A DNA stretch of 64,000 bases from Lutibacter citreus (GTDB taxonomy: Bacteria; Bacteroidota; Bacteroidia; Flavobacteriales; Flavobacteriaceae): assembly GCF_003260195.1 (NCBI RefSeq), contig NZ_QEIH01000001.1, positions 372,001 to 436,000 of the forward strand. Direction: 5' to 3'. Within the stretch, counting starts at the first letter, position 1. Each line of letters starts with the position of its first letter. Of the stretch, positions 46,787-54,742 are shown in pieces. Made by a program: the position numbers and the translations under genes. The notes under the pieces are model-generated. The model did no database searches. It saw only the letters and a list, made by a program, of their open reading frames with translations, and was not told where the DNA came from.

Positions 46787-47387
46787 TGCTAATGTAAATT
46801 AAAAGGTCTCCTTTTTTGTATGAAATTTTAATATTATTATCGCTAGCTTTATTTCTAGTTCCTATTCGCTTGCCAAAAACAAGGGTGCCATTTGTTATAG
46901 GGTAATGTAATCCTTTGGTGTGTATTCCTTCAGCAATGGGAAAAGGTATTAATGATATGTTTCTACCTTTAATATTGTTAAGTTGAATACTTTCTTCAAT
47001 AAAAAAGTACTTGCCAAAATCATCAAAAAACGAAATGTTTAATGTTGCTTTCCATTGAAGTGCCGTACTAATGTTTCCTAAAAAATGATCGTGTTCTTTA
47101 CCGCTTCCCCCATAAACATCAATATTAAAAAAATCACGGTCCCTTAATATCATTAATGCTTTATCAAAATCGGTAAAGTTTTGATCAGGTGTATTTATAA
47201 CTTCAACAGAATCTGGGATTTTATGAATAGAATCGAAATCGCCTGTAACTAAATCTGGAACTATATTGTTTTTTTCAAAATGATTGTAGGCGCCATCAAT
47301 AGCACAAACAATATCATATGAAGATAAATCTGGGAAAATAGAAGGTTCTAAACCGTTTAATAAAACAAAAGCCTTTTTAATTTTCAT
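46779..47387 (-). CDS. Thiamine pyrophosphokinase (thiamine diphosphokinase)
   Basis: This transfers pyrophosphate from ATP to thiamine to make thiamine diphosphate in the cytosol. It is 202 residues, normal for the family. Family motifs: CAIDGAYNHFEKNNIVPDLV (about 29-48), the metal-binding GDFDSI (about 49), QNFTDFDKAL (about 68) and VYGGSGKEHDHFLGNI (about 92). The C-terminal substrate domain has GLHYPITNGTLVFGKRIGTR. No TPP riboswitch is seen upstream. Confidence 0.93.
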   Translation of the reverse strand: MKIKKAFVLLNGLEPSIFPDLSSYDIVCAIDGAYNHFEKNNIVPDLVTGDFDSIHKIPDSVEVINTPDQNFTDFDKALMILRDRDFFNIDVYGGSGKEHDHFLGNISTALQWKATLNISFFDDFGKYFFIEESIQLNNIKGRNISLIPFPIAEGIHTKGLHYPITNGTLVFGKRIGTRNKASDNNIKISYKKGDLLIYISNE

Positions 47388-47437
47388 AGAGTGTAAAAAT
47401 AACTAAAAAGGCAGATATTGTAATTGTTTTATTTAGA

Positions 47438-47827
47438 TTACTTTTTTAAAATATTCAAAATAATAATTCCAATTCTAGCAATTAGGAATACAATCGCCCC
47501 AAACAACGGAGAAAGTATGGCAACTTTTAAACCTCCAGCTAGCATAGATGGCGAAATATCACTAGTAGATTGATAAGCATCAAAAGCAGATATAAAACCT
47601 AACATTTGTCCTAAAAAACCCCAAACCAATACAAATAAACTTATAGAACTAACTAATGTAACAGTTTTGTCTCGTGTTGAAGGCTTTACAAAACCTCTTA
47701 TTAAAAGAGCTATAATTACAATTAAAATAAAAAGTGTTGTGTACATAAATAATGGTCCGCCTTCATTTAATCTTGCAATAAAAGGGTTTCCAATTAAAGG
47801 TTTAATACTTAGTGAAGCTAATAACAT
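47438..47827 (-). CDS. Short MotA/TolQ/ExbB-like membrane protein
   Basis: This is a 129-residue protein with three membrane helices (about 27-45, 58-78 and 98-126). The polar residues and the sequence GGPLFMYTTLFILIVII, SMLAGGLKVAILSPLFGAIV resemble the channel part of MotA/TolQ/ExbB proteins. The usual members are 210 residues or more and have a partner of ExbD/TolR type, which is missing here. It may be a reduced or stand-alone form. Confidence 0.72.
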   Translation of the reverse strand: MLLASLSIKPLIGNPFIARLNEGGPLFMYTTLFILIVIIALLIRGFVKPSTRDKTVTLVSSISLFVLVWGFLGQMLGFISAFDAYQSTSDISPSMLAGGLKVAILSPLFGAIVFLIARIGIIILNILKK

Positions 47828-48036
47828 AATATGATTTTTTAAAATTATAAATCAAAAGTAAATTGTTAGTTAATCAATTAATTTTAAATGCGATATTTAA
47901 CAAGAAAGTTACGATAATCTACAGATTAAATAAGAAATTTGTAAAATAAAGCTGAAAACTTGTAGAAAGAGGTGGTGTTCTCTATTTCTGTCGATAAAAT
48001 AATGGTAGCTTTAACAATAATTGCATATTGCACTTT

Positions 48037-49116
48037 ATGAATAGTAAGAATAGTATTTTAAAATATTTTTTAACCATAGTAGGTCATATTATGTTTTGGG
48101 TAGTAATCTATTATTTTTATGCATACTTTTTAGGTTATGGTAGCTCAAATATAAAGTATGTTAATCTCTTTTCTGGGTTTTTATTGCCTCCCACTATTTT
48201 AGTTAGTTACTTTTTAATCTATTATTTAATACCTAATTATTTACTTACAAAAAAGTATTTGCACTTTATTTTGTACAGTTTTTACACGTTTGTTTTTTCT
48301 GTATTTATTATTCTTTTATCCATTTTATATGGATTAATATATTCCGAAGGTTATAAAGAGCTGGATACTGTTCCGTTAACCAAAACATTGCCGTTTATTA
48401 TTTTAGGGGTGTATTTTGTAGTGTTGATTATGGTCTCTTTAAGTTTAGTAATGCATAATTATAAGTCAATTGTGAAGAACGAAAGTTTGAACAGTAAAAT
48501 TTTAAATACACAGTTAGAGCTAAAAGAACAAGAATTAAAGTTTTTGAAAATGCAGATTCATCCTCACTTTTTATTTAATTCTTTAAATACAATTTATGGG
48601 TTTGCTTTGAAAAAAGCAGATGAAGCACCTGAAATGATATTAAAGCTGTCTAATTTATTGGATTATATTTTATATCAAATAGAAAAGCCAAGTGTTTTGT
48701 TGCAAGATGAGGTTAATCATTTATTAGATTATGTTTCTCTTGAAAAAATGCGATTTCATGATACTCTTGAAGTTGAAATAGAAACGGATATAGAAAATGA
48801 AAATACTCAAATTGCTCCTATGTTATTAATTCCTTTTGTTGAAAATGCTTTTAAGCATGGTGCTATTATTAAAGGGAAGTTAAACGTGAATATTTTGCTT
48901 AAAACTAAAGAGAACGAATTGTTCTTTGAAATTGAAAATACATTTTTAGAAGATAATAATACAGATGGAGGTATTGGATTAGAGAATATAGAAAAAAGAT
49001 TGAAAATGTTGTATCCAAATGCTCATAGAATTATAATAGATCAAAGTAAGAATAAATTTAAGGTGCAATTAATAATAAGTAATTTAAAAGGGTTGAACAA
49101 TGAACAAAATATGTAA
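48037..49116 (+). CDS. Sensor histidine kinase, LytS/YehU (His_kinase) type
   Basis: This is 359 residues from ATG 48037; the in-frame TTG nine bases upstream is less likely. Four membrane helices occupy about residues 5-140, then a short coiled coil (about 150-170). The phospho-acceptor box MQIHPHFLFNSLNTIY is at about 171-186, followed by the ATP-binding lobe with VPFVENAFKHGAI-type N-box (IPFVENAFKHGA) and GGIGLENIEKRLKMLYP. It phosphorylates the LytTR regulator whose gene overlaps its end by 17 bases. Confidence 0.93.
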   Translation: MNSKNSILKYFLTIVGHIMFWVVIYYFYAYFLGYGSSNIKYVNLFSGFLLPPTILVSYFLIYYLIPNYLLTKKYLHFILYSFYTFVFSVFIILLSILYGLIYSEGYKELDTVPLTKTLPFIILGVYFVVLIMVSLSLVMHNYKSIVKNESLNSKILNTQLELKEQELKFLKMQIHPHFLFNSLNTIYGFALKKADEAPEMILKLSNLLDYILYQIEKPSVLLQDEVNHLLDYVSLEKMRFHDTLEVEIETDIENENTQIAPMLLIPFVENAFKHGAIIKGKLNVNILLKTKENELFFEIENTFLEDNNTDGGIGLENIEKRLKMLYPNAHRIIIDQSKNKFKVQLIISNLKGLNNEQNM

Positions 49117-49816
49117 TTGTATTATTGTTGATGACGAACCAATGGCTCGTGAAATTTTAGAAAACCATTTGCAAAAAGTAGATGCTGTAAATGTAGTTGC
49201 TACTTGTAAAAATGCTATTGAAGCTTTTAATGAAATTAATTCAAATCAAATAGATTTAATTTTTTTAGATATAAATATGCCTGAAATTTCGGGGCTTTCA
49301 TTTGCAAAATCAATCAATAAAAATATTAAGGTAATTTTTACAACAGCTTACAGAGAGTATGCTATAGACGGGTTTAATTTACAAGCTGTTGATTATTTAT
49401 TAAAACCAATCTCTTTTGAGAGATTGTTGCAAGCCGTTAATAAATATCTTGGAGAAAATAGTGTAGTAGAAGTAGCTAAGACTTCAGAAATTACTTTGGA
49501 AAAAAATGATTTTATTTTTGTGCGTGCAGATAGAAAAATGGTAAAAGTAAATTTTGCTGAAATTAACTATGTAGAAAGCTTTAGCGACTATATTAAAATT
49601 ATTTCCGCAGATAAAACAATTATTACACGAGAAACTATTTCAAATATTGAAGCTAAGTTACCCAAGTCTAATTTTTTAAGAATACACCGTTCTTATATAG
49701 TTTCAATTCCTAAAATAGAGTCTTTTACAAACGAGTTTATTGAGATTAATAAAAAAGCATTGCCAATAAGTAGAAGTTATAAAAAAGATGTGCTACTTAG
49801 ATTAGAAAATGTTTAG
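49100..49816 (+). CDS. LytTR-type response regulator
   Basis: This is a 238-residue regulator. The receiver domain has IIVDDEPMAREILENHL, the phospho-accepting Asp in LIFLDINMPEISG (about 56), TAYREYAIDGFNL and the Lys in LLKPISFERL. The LytTR DNA-binding domain (about 135-235) has YVESFSDYIKII, IHRSYIVSIPKI and ALPISRSYKK. It forms a two-component pair with the kinase encoded just upstream. Its target genes are unknown, although the mevalonate operon starts 88 bases downstream. Confidence 0.95.
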   Translation: MNKICNCIIVDDEPMAREILENHLQKVDAVNVVATCKNAIEAFNEINSNQIDLIFLDINMPEISGLSFAKSINKNIKVIFTTAYREYAIDGFNLQAVDYLLKPISFERLLQAVNKYLGENSVVEVAKTSEITLEKNDFIFVRADRKMVKVNFAEINYVESFSDYIKIISADKTIITRETISNIEAKLPKSNFLRIHRSYIVSIPKIESFTNEFIEINKKALPISRSYKKDVLLRLENV

Positions 49817-49881
49817 TTTATTAACGTGTATTATTGAAAGAGTCTCTTCTTTTTGCTCTTTTTTCTAATCTCTAAAAGAGT

Positions 49882-49889
49882 TATCTTTG
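49882..49889 (+). promoter_or_regulatory. -7 box (TATCTTTG) of the mvaD operon
   Basis: This matches TAnnTTTG and would place the transcript start at about 49896. It makes the TTG at 49887 impossible as a start and supports the TTG at 49905. Confidence 0.55.
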
Positions 49890-49904
49890 TTCAAAATTTT
49901 TGTT

Positions 49905-50999
49905 TTGACTGAAACCGATTTCATTTTATCCAATTTTGACACAAAAAAAGCTTCTAATGGAAGTGTAATCTGGAAAACACCAAGTAATATTGCATTAGTT
50001 AAATATTGGGGGAAACAAGAACCTCAAATTCCTGAAAATGCTTCAGTGAGTTTTACATTAGATGCTTGTTTTACTTTAACTACTTTAAAATACAAGGAAC
50101 GTAAATCAGGTTCGAGTAATTTTAATTTTGAAGTTTATTTTGAAGGTGAAAAGAAAGAGGATTTTAAACCGAAAATTGAAACCTTTTTCAAAAGAGTAGA
50201 ACAATATGTTCCGTTTTTAAAAGATTTTGATTTTGTAATTGAATCTAGAAATTCATTTCCTCATAGCAGTGGTATTGCTTCTTCCGCGAGTGGTATGAGT
50301 GCTTTAGCGTTGTGTATAATGAGTATTGAGAAAGAGTTAAAGCCGGAAATAACAGATGGATATTTTAATAAAAAAGCATCTTTTTTAGCCCGTTTAGGTT
50401 CAGGTAGTGCTTGTAGAAGTATTGAGGGAGAATTAATTGTTTGGGGAAATCATAATGGTATTGAAGGGAGTTCAAATTTATTTGGTGTAAAGTACCCTTA
50501 CAAAGTACACAAAAACTTTAAAAATTACCACGATACTATTTTATTAGTAGACGAAGGAGAGAAACAAGTTTCAAGTACAATTGGGCATAAATTAATGGAA
50601 GGTCACCCATTTGCAGAGCAACGATTTAAACAAGCAAACGATAATATTTCAAAATTATCTGAAGTGCTTCAAAATGGAGATTTAAAACAATTTATTGCAA
50701 TTGTTGAAAGTGAAGCCCTGAGTTTACACGCAATGATGATGACAAGTAATCCTTATTTTATTTTAATGAAACCAAATACATTAAAAATAATTAACAAAAT
50801 TTGGGCTTTTAGATCAGAGACAAATAGTAACATTTGTTTTACGTTAGATGCAGGTGCAAACGTTCATATTTTATTTCCAGAAGTTGAAAAAGACGCTGTT
50901 AACAATTTTATAACAAGTGAGTTAATTCAATATTGTCAAGAAAATCATTATATTTGTGATAGAATTGGATTTGGGGCAAAACGATTATCCAAGATATAA
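49905..50999 (+). CDS. mvaD: Diphosphomevalonate decarboxylase
   Basis: This enzyme converts mevalonate diphosphate to isopentenyl diphosphate with ATP. It is about 364 residues. I chose TTG 49905 (TETDFIL) because a -7 box covers the earlier TTG and no ATG precedes the conserved core. Motifs: TPSNIALVKYWGKQ (about 26-39), the ATP loop FPHSSGIASSASGMSALAL (about 116) and RLGSGSACRSIEG (about 166) with its decarboxylase-type Ser/Arg. Mevalonate kinase follows after 5 bases and a UbiA prenyltransferase after that. Confidence 0.95.
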   Translation: MTETDFILSNFDTKKASNGSVIWKTPSNIALVKYWGKQEPQIPENASVSFTLDACFTLTTLKYKERKSGSSNFNFEVYFEGEKKEDFKPKIETFFKRVEQYVPFLKDFDFVIESRNSFPHSSGIASSASGMSALALCIMSIEKELKPEITDGYFNKKASFLARLGSGSACRSIEGELIVWGNHNGIEGSSNLFGVKYPYKVHKNFKNYHDTILLVDEGEKQVSSTIGHKLMEGHPFAEQRFKQANDNISKLSEVLQNGDLKQFIAIVESEALSLHAMMMTSNPYFILMKPNTLKIINKIWAFRSETNSNICFTLDAGANVHILFPEVEKDAVNNFITSELIQYCQENHYICDRIGFGAKRLSKI

Positions 51000-51004
51000 C
51001 ATCT

Positions 51005-51931
51005 ATGAAAGGACCACTTTTTTACGCAAAAATTTTACTTTTTGGAGAGTATGGAATTATTAAAGATTCTAAAGGATTAGCAATACCATATAATAGTTAT
51101 CAAGGAGCTTTAAAGAAGTCTGAGAAGTCTTCCGTAGAGGCCATAGAATCTACAAAAAACCTTTTAAAATTTTACAATTATTTAACTAAATTAGAAACTA
51201 ATTTGGTTGTTTTTAATTTAGATGAATTTAAAGCAGATGTTGAAGAAGGAATGTATTTTGATTCTAGTATTCCTATGGGGTATGGTGTTGGGAGTTCAGG
51301 AGCTTTAGTTGCCTCTATTTATGATAAATATGCAGAGAATAAGATAACTGTTTTAGAAAATTTAACAAGAGATAAATTGTTGAAATTAAAGCAAATATTT
51401 TCTTTAATGGAATCTTTTTTTCACGGTAAAAGTTCTGGTTTAGATCCTCTTAATTCTTATTTAAGTATTCCAATTTTAATTAATTCAAAAGATAATTTAG
51501 AGGCTACTGGAATTCCTTCTCAAAAAGAGGGTAAAGGTGCTGTTTTCCTATTAGATTCAGAAATTATGGGCGAAACTGAGCCTATGATTAACATTTTTAT
51601 GAATAAAATGAAAAATGAAGGTTTCAGAAAAATGTTAAATGAAGATTTTGCAAAACATACTGATGCTTGTATTGATGATTTTTTACATGGAAATGTAAAA
51701 TCACTTTTGGGTAATGTTAAAAGTTTATCAACGGTTGTTTTAGAAAATTTTAAACCAATGATTCCTCAACGATTTCATAATGTTTGGCAAAAAGGGATAG
51801 AATCTAACGATTATTATTTAAAACTTTGTGGTTCTGGTGGTGGAGGTTACATTTTAGGTTTTACACAAGATTTTGATAAAACTAAAGAGGTTTTAAAAAA
51901 TTTCAAACTAGAATTGGTATATCGATTTTAA
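51005..51931 (+). CDS. Mevalonate kinase
   Basis: This is a 308-residue GHMP kinase. The N-terminal motif KILLFGEYGIIKDSKGLAIP is at about 10-29, the ATP loop IPMGYGVGSSGALVASIYD at about 90-108, the SGLDPLNSYLS (Asp/His) region at about 144, and the last motif LCGSGGGGYILGF at about 274. It phosphorylates mevalonate. It is the second gene of mvaD-kinase-prenyltransferase; the neighbouring gene order makes mevalonate the substrate rather than another alcohol. Phosphomevalonate kinase activity cannot be excluded. Confidence 0.9.
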   Translation: MKGPLFYAKILLFGEYGIIKDSKGLAIPYNSYQGALKKSEKSSVEAIESTKNLLKFYNYLTKLETNLVVFNLDEFKADVEEGMYFDSSIPMGYGVGSSGALVASIYDKYAENKITVLENLTRDKLLKLKQIFSLMESFFHGKSSGLDPLNSYLSIPILINSKDNLEATGIPSQKEGKGAVFLLDSEIMGETEPMINIFMNKMKNEGFRKMLNEDFAKHTDACIDDFLHGNVKSLLGNVKSLSTVVLENFKPMIPQRFHNVWQKGIESNDYYLKLCGSGGGGYILGFTQDFDKTKEVLKNFKLELVYRF

Positions 51932-51947
51932 TTGAGGTTATTTTTCT

Positions 51948-52883
51948 ATGGATTTATTAGAGATTTCAAAAAATAATAGTAAAAAGAATAGACCTTTATA
52001 TATTAAAATATTAAGTCTTTTTTCTGTTGTTCGTGGATATAATATTTTTTTAATTATTGTGGCTCAGTATTTAGCATCAATTTTTATTTTTTCACCTCAA
52101 AAATCATTAAAGTACGTTTTTTTAGATGTTCATTTGTATTTTATTGTCTTATCTACAATTTGTGTAATTGCTGGAGGTTACATAATAAATAGCTTTTATG
52201 ATTCAGAATCAGATAGAATTAATAAGCCTATAAAATCTAAGATTGATTCAATTGTAAGTCAAAAAATTAAACTTCAAATTTATTTTGTTTTAAATTTTAT
52301 TGGAGTTGGTATTGGATTGTTAGTTTCTTGGAAAGCTGGACTTTTTTTTGCTATTTATATTTTTGGAATATGGTTTTATTCGCATAAATTAAAAAAGTAT
52401 CCTTTAACAGGATTATTTTCTGTTGCTATTTTAGAAATACTACCTTTTTTTGCAATTTTTGTTTACTATAAAAATTTTTCAGATATAATATTTACACATG
52501 CAGCTTACTTATTTTTTATATTGTTAATTCGTCAATTAGTAAAGGATTTAGAGAGAATACAAGGTGATTTTGTTCAAAATTATCAAACAATAGCTGTAAA
52601 ATATGGGGAGCATTTTACAAAAATATTAATTACAATATTAGTTTTATTAACGTTAAATCCAATTTACTTTTTAATGAAATACCCGGAAATTGGCGGGATG
52701 CGATATTATTTTTATGGAAGTATTTTATTACTAACATTATTTGTAATTGGTTTATGGTTTTCAAAAACCAAGAAGAGATACAAGTACCTTCATTTAGTGT
52801 TGAAATTTTTAATATTTGCGGGAGTCTGTAGTTTAGCCTTAATTGATTATTCAGTAATAATTAACAAGTTATTAATTGGTTAG
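51948..52883 (+). CDS. UbiA-family prenyltransferase, probable GGGP/DGGGP-synthase type
   Basis: This is a 311-residue membrane protein with eight or nine helices. The first Asp-rich motif is NSFYDSESDRINKP (Asn81, Asp85, Asp89), and the second is KDLERIQGDFVQNYQTIAVKYG (Asp200, Asp207), where the middle Asp of the usual DxxxDxxxD pattern is replaced. It would transfer a prenyl group from a polyprenyl diphosphate to an acceptor such as geranylgeranylglyceryl phosphate, as in archaeal lipid formation. It is third in the isoprenoid operon, 16 bases after mevalonate kinase. The exact acceptor (glycerophosphate, quinone or haem) is not decided by the sequence. Confidence 0.82.
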   Translation: MDLLEISKNNSKKNRPLYIKILSLFSVVRGYNIFLIIVAQYLASIFIFSPQKSLKYVFLDVHLYFIVLSTICVIAGGYIINSFYDSESDRINKPIKSKIDSIVSQKIKLQIYFVLNFIGVGIGLLVSWKAGLFFAIYIFGIWFYSHKLKKYPLTGLFSVAILEILPFFAIFVYYKNFSDIIFTHAAYLFFILLIRQLVKDLERIQGDFVQNYQTIAVKYGEHFTKILITILVLLTLNPIYFLMKYPEIGGMRYYFYGSILLLTLFVIGLWFSKTKKRYKYLHLVLKFLIFAGVCSLALIDYSVIINKLLIG

Positions 52884-53067
52884 AAAAATTCAAAACAATT
52901 ATTATTTTATCTAAGTTTTCTATTATGTTACTTTATATAAGTAATTTTCTTCTACTTATTTTTTTATAAAAATGATAAAATTTATGGTTTTGAAATAAGA
53001 AAGTTATTTCAGGTTTTATTATAATAGTTTTCTTCAAGATAAAATACTAGCTTAATTTGTTATCTAT

Positions 53068-53101
53068 TTGCTAGATTATTAAGAGATTAAAGTTATTTTT
53101 G
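53068..53101 (+). promoter_or_regulatory. -33/-7 promoter of the pseudouridine synthase gene
   Basis: A TTG at 53068-53070, a 23-base spacer and TATTTTTG at 53094-53101 lie 16 bases before the ATG. Confidence 0.6.
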
Positions 53102-53117
53102 CAAAAAAATAATAATA

Positions 53118-53978
53118 ATGGAATCAAAGAAAAACTCGTCGAGAGGACGACAAGCTAGTAATAGCAATCCTCGCAAATCATCTGGTAAAGATTTTAGATC
53201 AAAAAAGAATTTTAGAAATAAACCAGAAACAAATTCAAGACCAAAAGTAGTTGTTAAATCAGAACCTTCAGAGGGAATTCGATTGAATAAATACATCTCT
53301 AATTCGGGTATTTGCTCAAGAAGAGAAGCTGATGTATACATTGCAGCTGGAAATGCATCTGTAAATGGAAAAATTATTTCAGAAATGGGCTATAAAGTTA
53401 TGCCTACTGATGAAGTAAGATTTGACGGGTCTTTAATTAGTCCAGAAATTAAAAGATATGTGCTGTTAAACAAGCCTAAAAATTTCATTACTACAATGGA
53501 TGATGATAGAGGACGTAAAACAGTAATGGAACTTGTGGGTAACGCTTCAAAAGAGCGTATTTATCCGGTAGGAAGATTGGATAGAAATACAACAGGTCTT
53601 TTGTTATTTACAAATGACGGAGAAATAGCTAAGAAGCTTACGCATCCTAAACATAATATTCAAAAAATTTATCACGCTTCCCTAGATAAAAAGCTAACCA
53701 ATGCCGATTTAAATAAAATTGGAGAAGGATTTGTTTTAGATGAACGTAGGGTTTTAGTTGATGAAATTTCTTATATAATAAATCAACCTAAAAGTGAAGT
53801 TGGAGTTAAGATTCATTCAGGAAGAAATAGAATTGTAAGAAGAATATTTGAACATTTTGATTATACTGTTACAAAACTAGATAGAGTGATTTTTGCCGGG
53901 TTAACTAAAAAAGATTTGCCAAGAGGGCATTGGAGACATTTAACAGAAATGGAAGTAAACAATCTTAAAATGCTGTAA
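53118..53978 (+). CDS. Pseudouridine synthase, RsuA/RluB family
   Basis: This modifies uridine in ribosomal RNA. It is 286 residues. A disordered basic N-terminal tail of about 55 residues (NPRKSSGKDFRSKKNF) precedes an S4 RNA-binding domain (RLNKYISNSGICSRREADVY, about 55-110). The catalytic domain has VGRLDRNTTGLLLFTNDGE with the nucleophilic Asp at about 156, KIYHASLDKKL, and the C-terminal SGRNRIVRRIFEHFDYTV. The gene starts a separate transcription unit and ends in an exceptionally long hairpin. Confidence 0.94.
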   Translation: MESKKNSSRGRQASNSNPRKSSGKDFRSKKNFRNKPETNSRPKVVVKSEPSEGIRLNKYISNSGICSRREADVYIAAGNASVNGKIISEMGYKVMPTDEVRFDGSLISPEIKRYVLLNKPKNFITTMDDDRGRKTVMELVGNASKERIYPVGRLDRNTTGLLLFTNDGEIAKKLTHPKHNIQKIYHASLDKKLTNADLNKIGEGFVLDERRVLVDEISYIINQPKSEVGVKIHSGRNRIVRRIFEHFDYTVTKLDRVIFAGLTKKDLPRGHWRHLTEMEVNNLKML

Positions 53979-53990
53979 AGCTATTTTTAT

Positions 53991-54048
53991 AACATATATA
54001 CATAAAAAAAACTAAGAGAAATCTTGGTTTTTTTTATGTATATATGTT
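53991..54048. terminator. 27-bp near-perfect hairpin after the pseudouridine synthase gene
   Basis: Arms at 53991-54017 and 54022-54048 pair over 27 bp with a single G-U pair and a GAAA loop. A- and T-runs inside the stem make it a terminator on both strands. Its length is well above that of the other terminators here. Confidence 0.9.
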
Positions 54049-54101
54049 AAATAAAAAATTATATTTTTTTAATTCTTTATTTTTTCAGTCATTTATTTTT
54101 T

Positions 54102-54109
54102 TATATTTG
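54102..54109 (+). promoter_or_regulatory. -7 box (TATATTTG) of the small acidic protein gene
   Basis: This matches TAnnTTTG and gives a leader of about 60 bases before the TTG start at 54176. Confidence 0.55.
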
Positions 54110-54175
54110 AGAAGTTCAAATAAAAATTAAACGAAAAGTTAAAGGAATTTAAAATCAAATTATAAGGTATTTATT

Positions 54176-54466
54176 TTGAAGAGAGTAATAGTAGATTATA
54201 AAAAGTTGACACCAGAAATTTTAAATTTATTGGTAGAAAAGTTTCCTGATGGCTATGGGATCAGAGATATTGTCCATTTTACGAATCCTAAAGGAAAATA
54301 TGTTGATGCTGTAGAGGTGCAAACTGAAGATACGGTATACCTTGTTAAAATAAGTGATGAGCTTGTTGATTCAATGGATAATTATGAAGAGGAAGACGAA
54401 GATCTAGAAATTAATCCTGATTCTGATATAGATGATGTAGATCTGTCAATTGATTTAGACGATTAA
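54176..54466 (+). CDS. Small acidic protein of unknown function
   Basis: This is 96 residues with a TTG start: no ATG lies in the conserved-looking N-terminal part, and a promoter box 67 bases upstream fits. The first 65 residues form a compact domain (KRVIVDYKKLTPEILNLLV, YGIRDIVHFTN) and the last 30 are almost all Asp/Glu (NYEEEDEDLEIN onward). No family is recognised. Such acidic-tail proteins may bind basic partners such as ribosomal or nucleic-acid-binding proteins; this is speculation. A terminator follows. Confidence 0.75.
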   Translation: MKRVIVDYKKLTPEILNLLVEKFPDGYGIRDIVHFTNPKGKYVDAVEVQTEDTVYLVKISDELVDSMDNYEEEDEDLEINPDSDIDDVDLSIDLDD

Positions 54467-54487
54467 TAAAAATAAAAATTTATTAAA

Positions 54488-54520
54488 AAAGCTATTGATT
54501 TTAATCAATAGCTTTTTTTT
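54488..54520 (+). terminator. Intrinsic terminator of the small acidic protein gene
   Basis: A stem GCTATTGATT/AATCAATAGC (54491-54512) is followed by T9. Confidence 0.9.
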
Positions 54521-54535
54521 TGTGAGATATTTAAA

Positions 54536-54567
54536 AATAAAAAACCCGAACTAAAGTTCGGGTTTTT
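54536..54567 (-). terminator. Intrinsic terminator of tRNA-Phe
   Basis: The stem AAAACCCGAAC/GTTCGGGTTTT with a TAAA loop directly follows the tRNA 3' end on the minus strand. Confidence 0.88.
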
Positions 54568-54568
54568 A

Positions 54569-54644
54569 TGGTGGTGCCTCCAGGAATCGAACCAGGGACA
54601 CAAGGATTTTCAGTCCTTTGCTCTACCAACTGAGCTAAGGCACC
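54569..54644 (-). tRNA. tRNA-Phe (anticodon GAA)
   Basis: This is a 76-base tRNA on the minus strand. The acceptor stem GGTGCCT pairs with AGGCACC, with discriminator A and encoded CCA. The anticodon loop CTGAAAA holds GAA for phenylalanine. The D-arm is AGCTCAGTTGGTAGAGC and the T-arm GGTTCGATTCC. Confidence 0.97.
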
Positions 54645-54660
54645 ATCGCTTTAGCGGTTG

Positions 54661-54692
54661 CAAATATAAGCACAATTTTTATTCTAATCCAA
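54661..54692 (-). promoter_or_regulatory. Consensus promoter of tRNA-Phe
   Basis: On the minus strand a TTG (54690-54692), a 21-base spacer and TATATTTG (54661-54668) match the Bacteroidota consensus. Both tRNA promoters in the window use the same -7 octamer. Confidence 0.75.
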
Positions 54693-54714
54693 ACATTTTT
54701 TAAAAAATCTGTCG

Positions 54715-54722
54715 TATTTTTG
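54715..54722 (+). promoter_or_regulatory. -7 box (TATTTTTG) of the coaX operon
   Basis: This matches TAnnTTTG 20 bases before the ATG of coaX and is divergent from the tRNA-Phe promoter. Confidence 0.55.
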
Positions 54723-54742
54723 AAACTAATTTAAAATTATTG

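Noticed and set aside
47388-47437. TPP riboswitch upstream of thiamine pyrophosphokinase
   Set aside because: The upstream stretch is only about 50 bases long and contains no THI-box-like sequence.
49887-49904. TTG at 49887 as start of diphosphomevalonate decarboxylase
   Set aside because: It overlaps the -7 box TATCTTTG at 49882-49889, so it would not be in the transcript.
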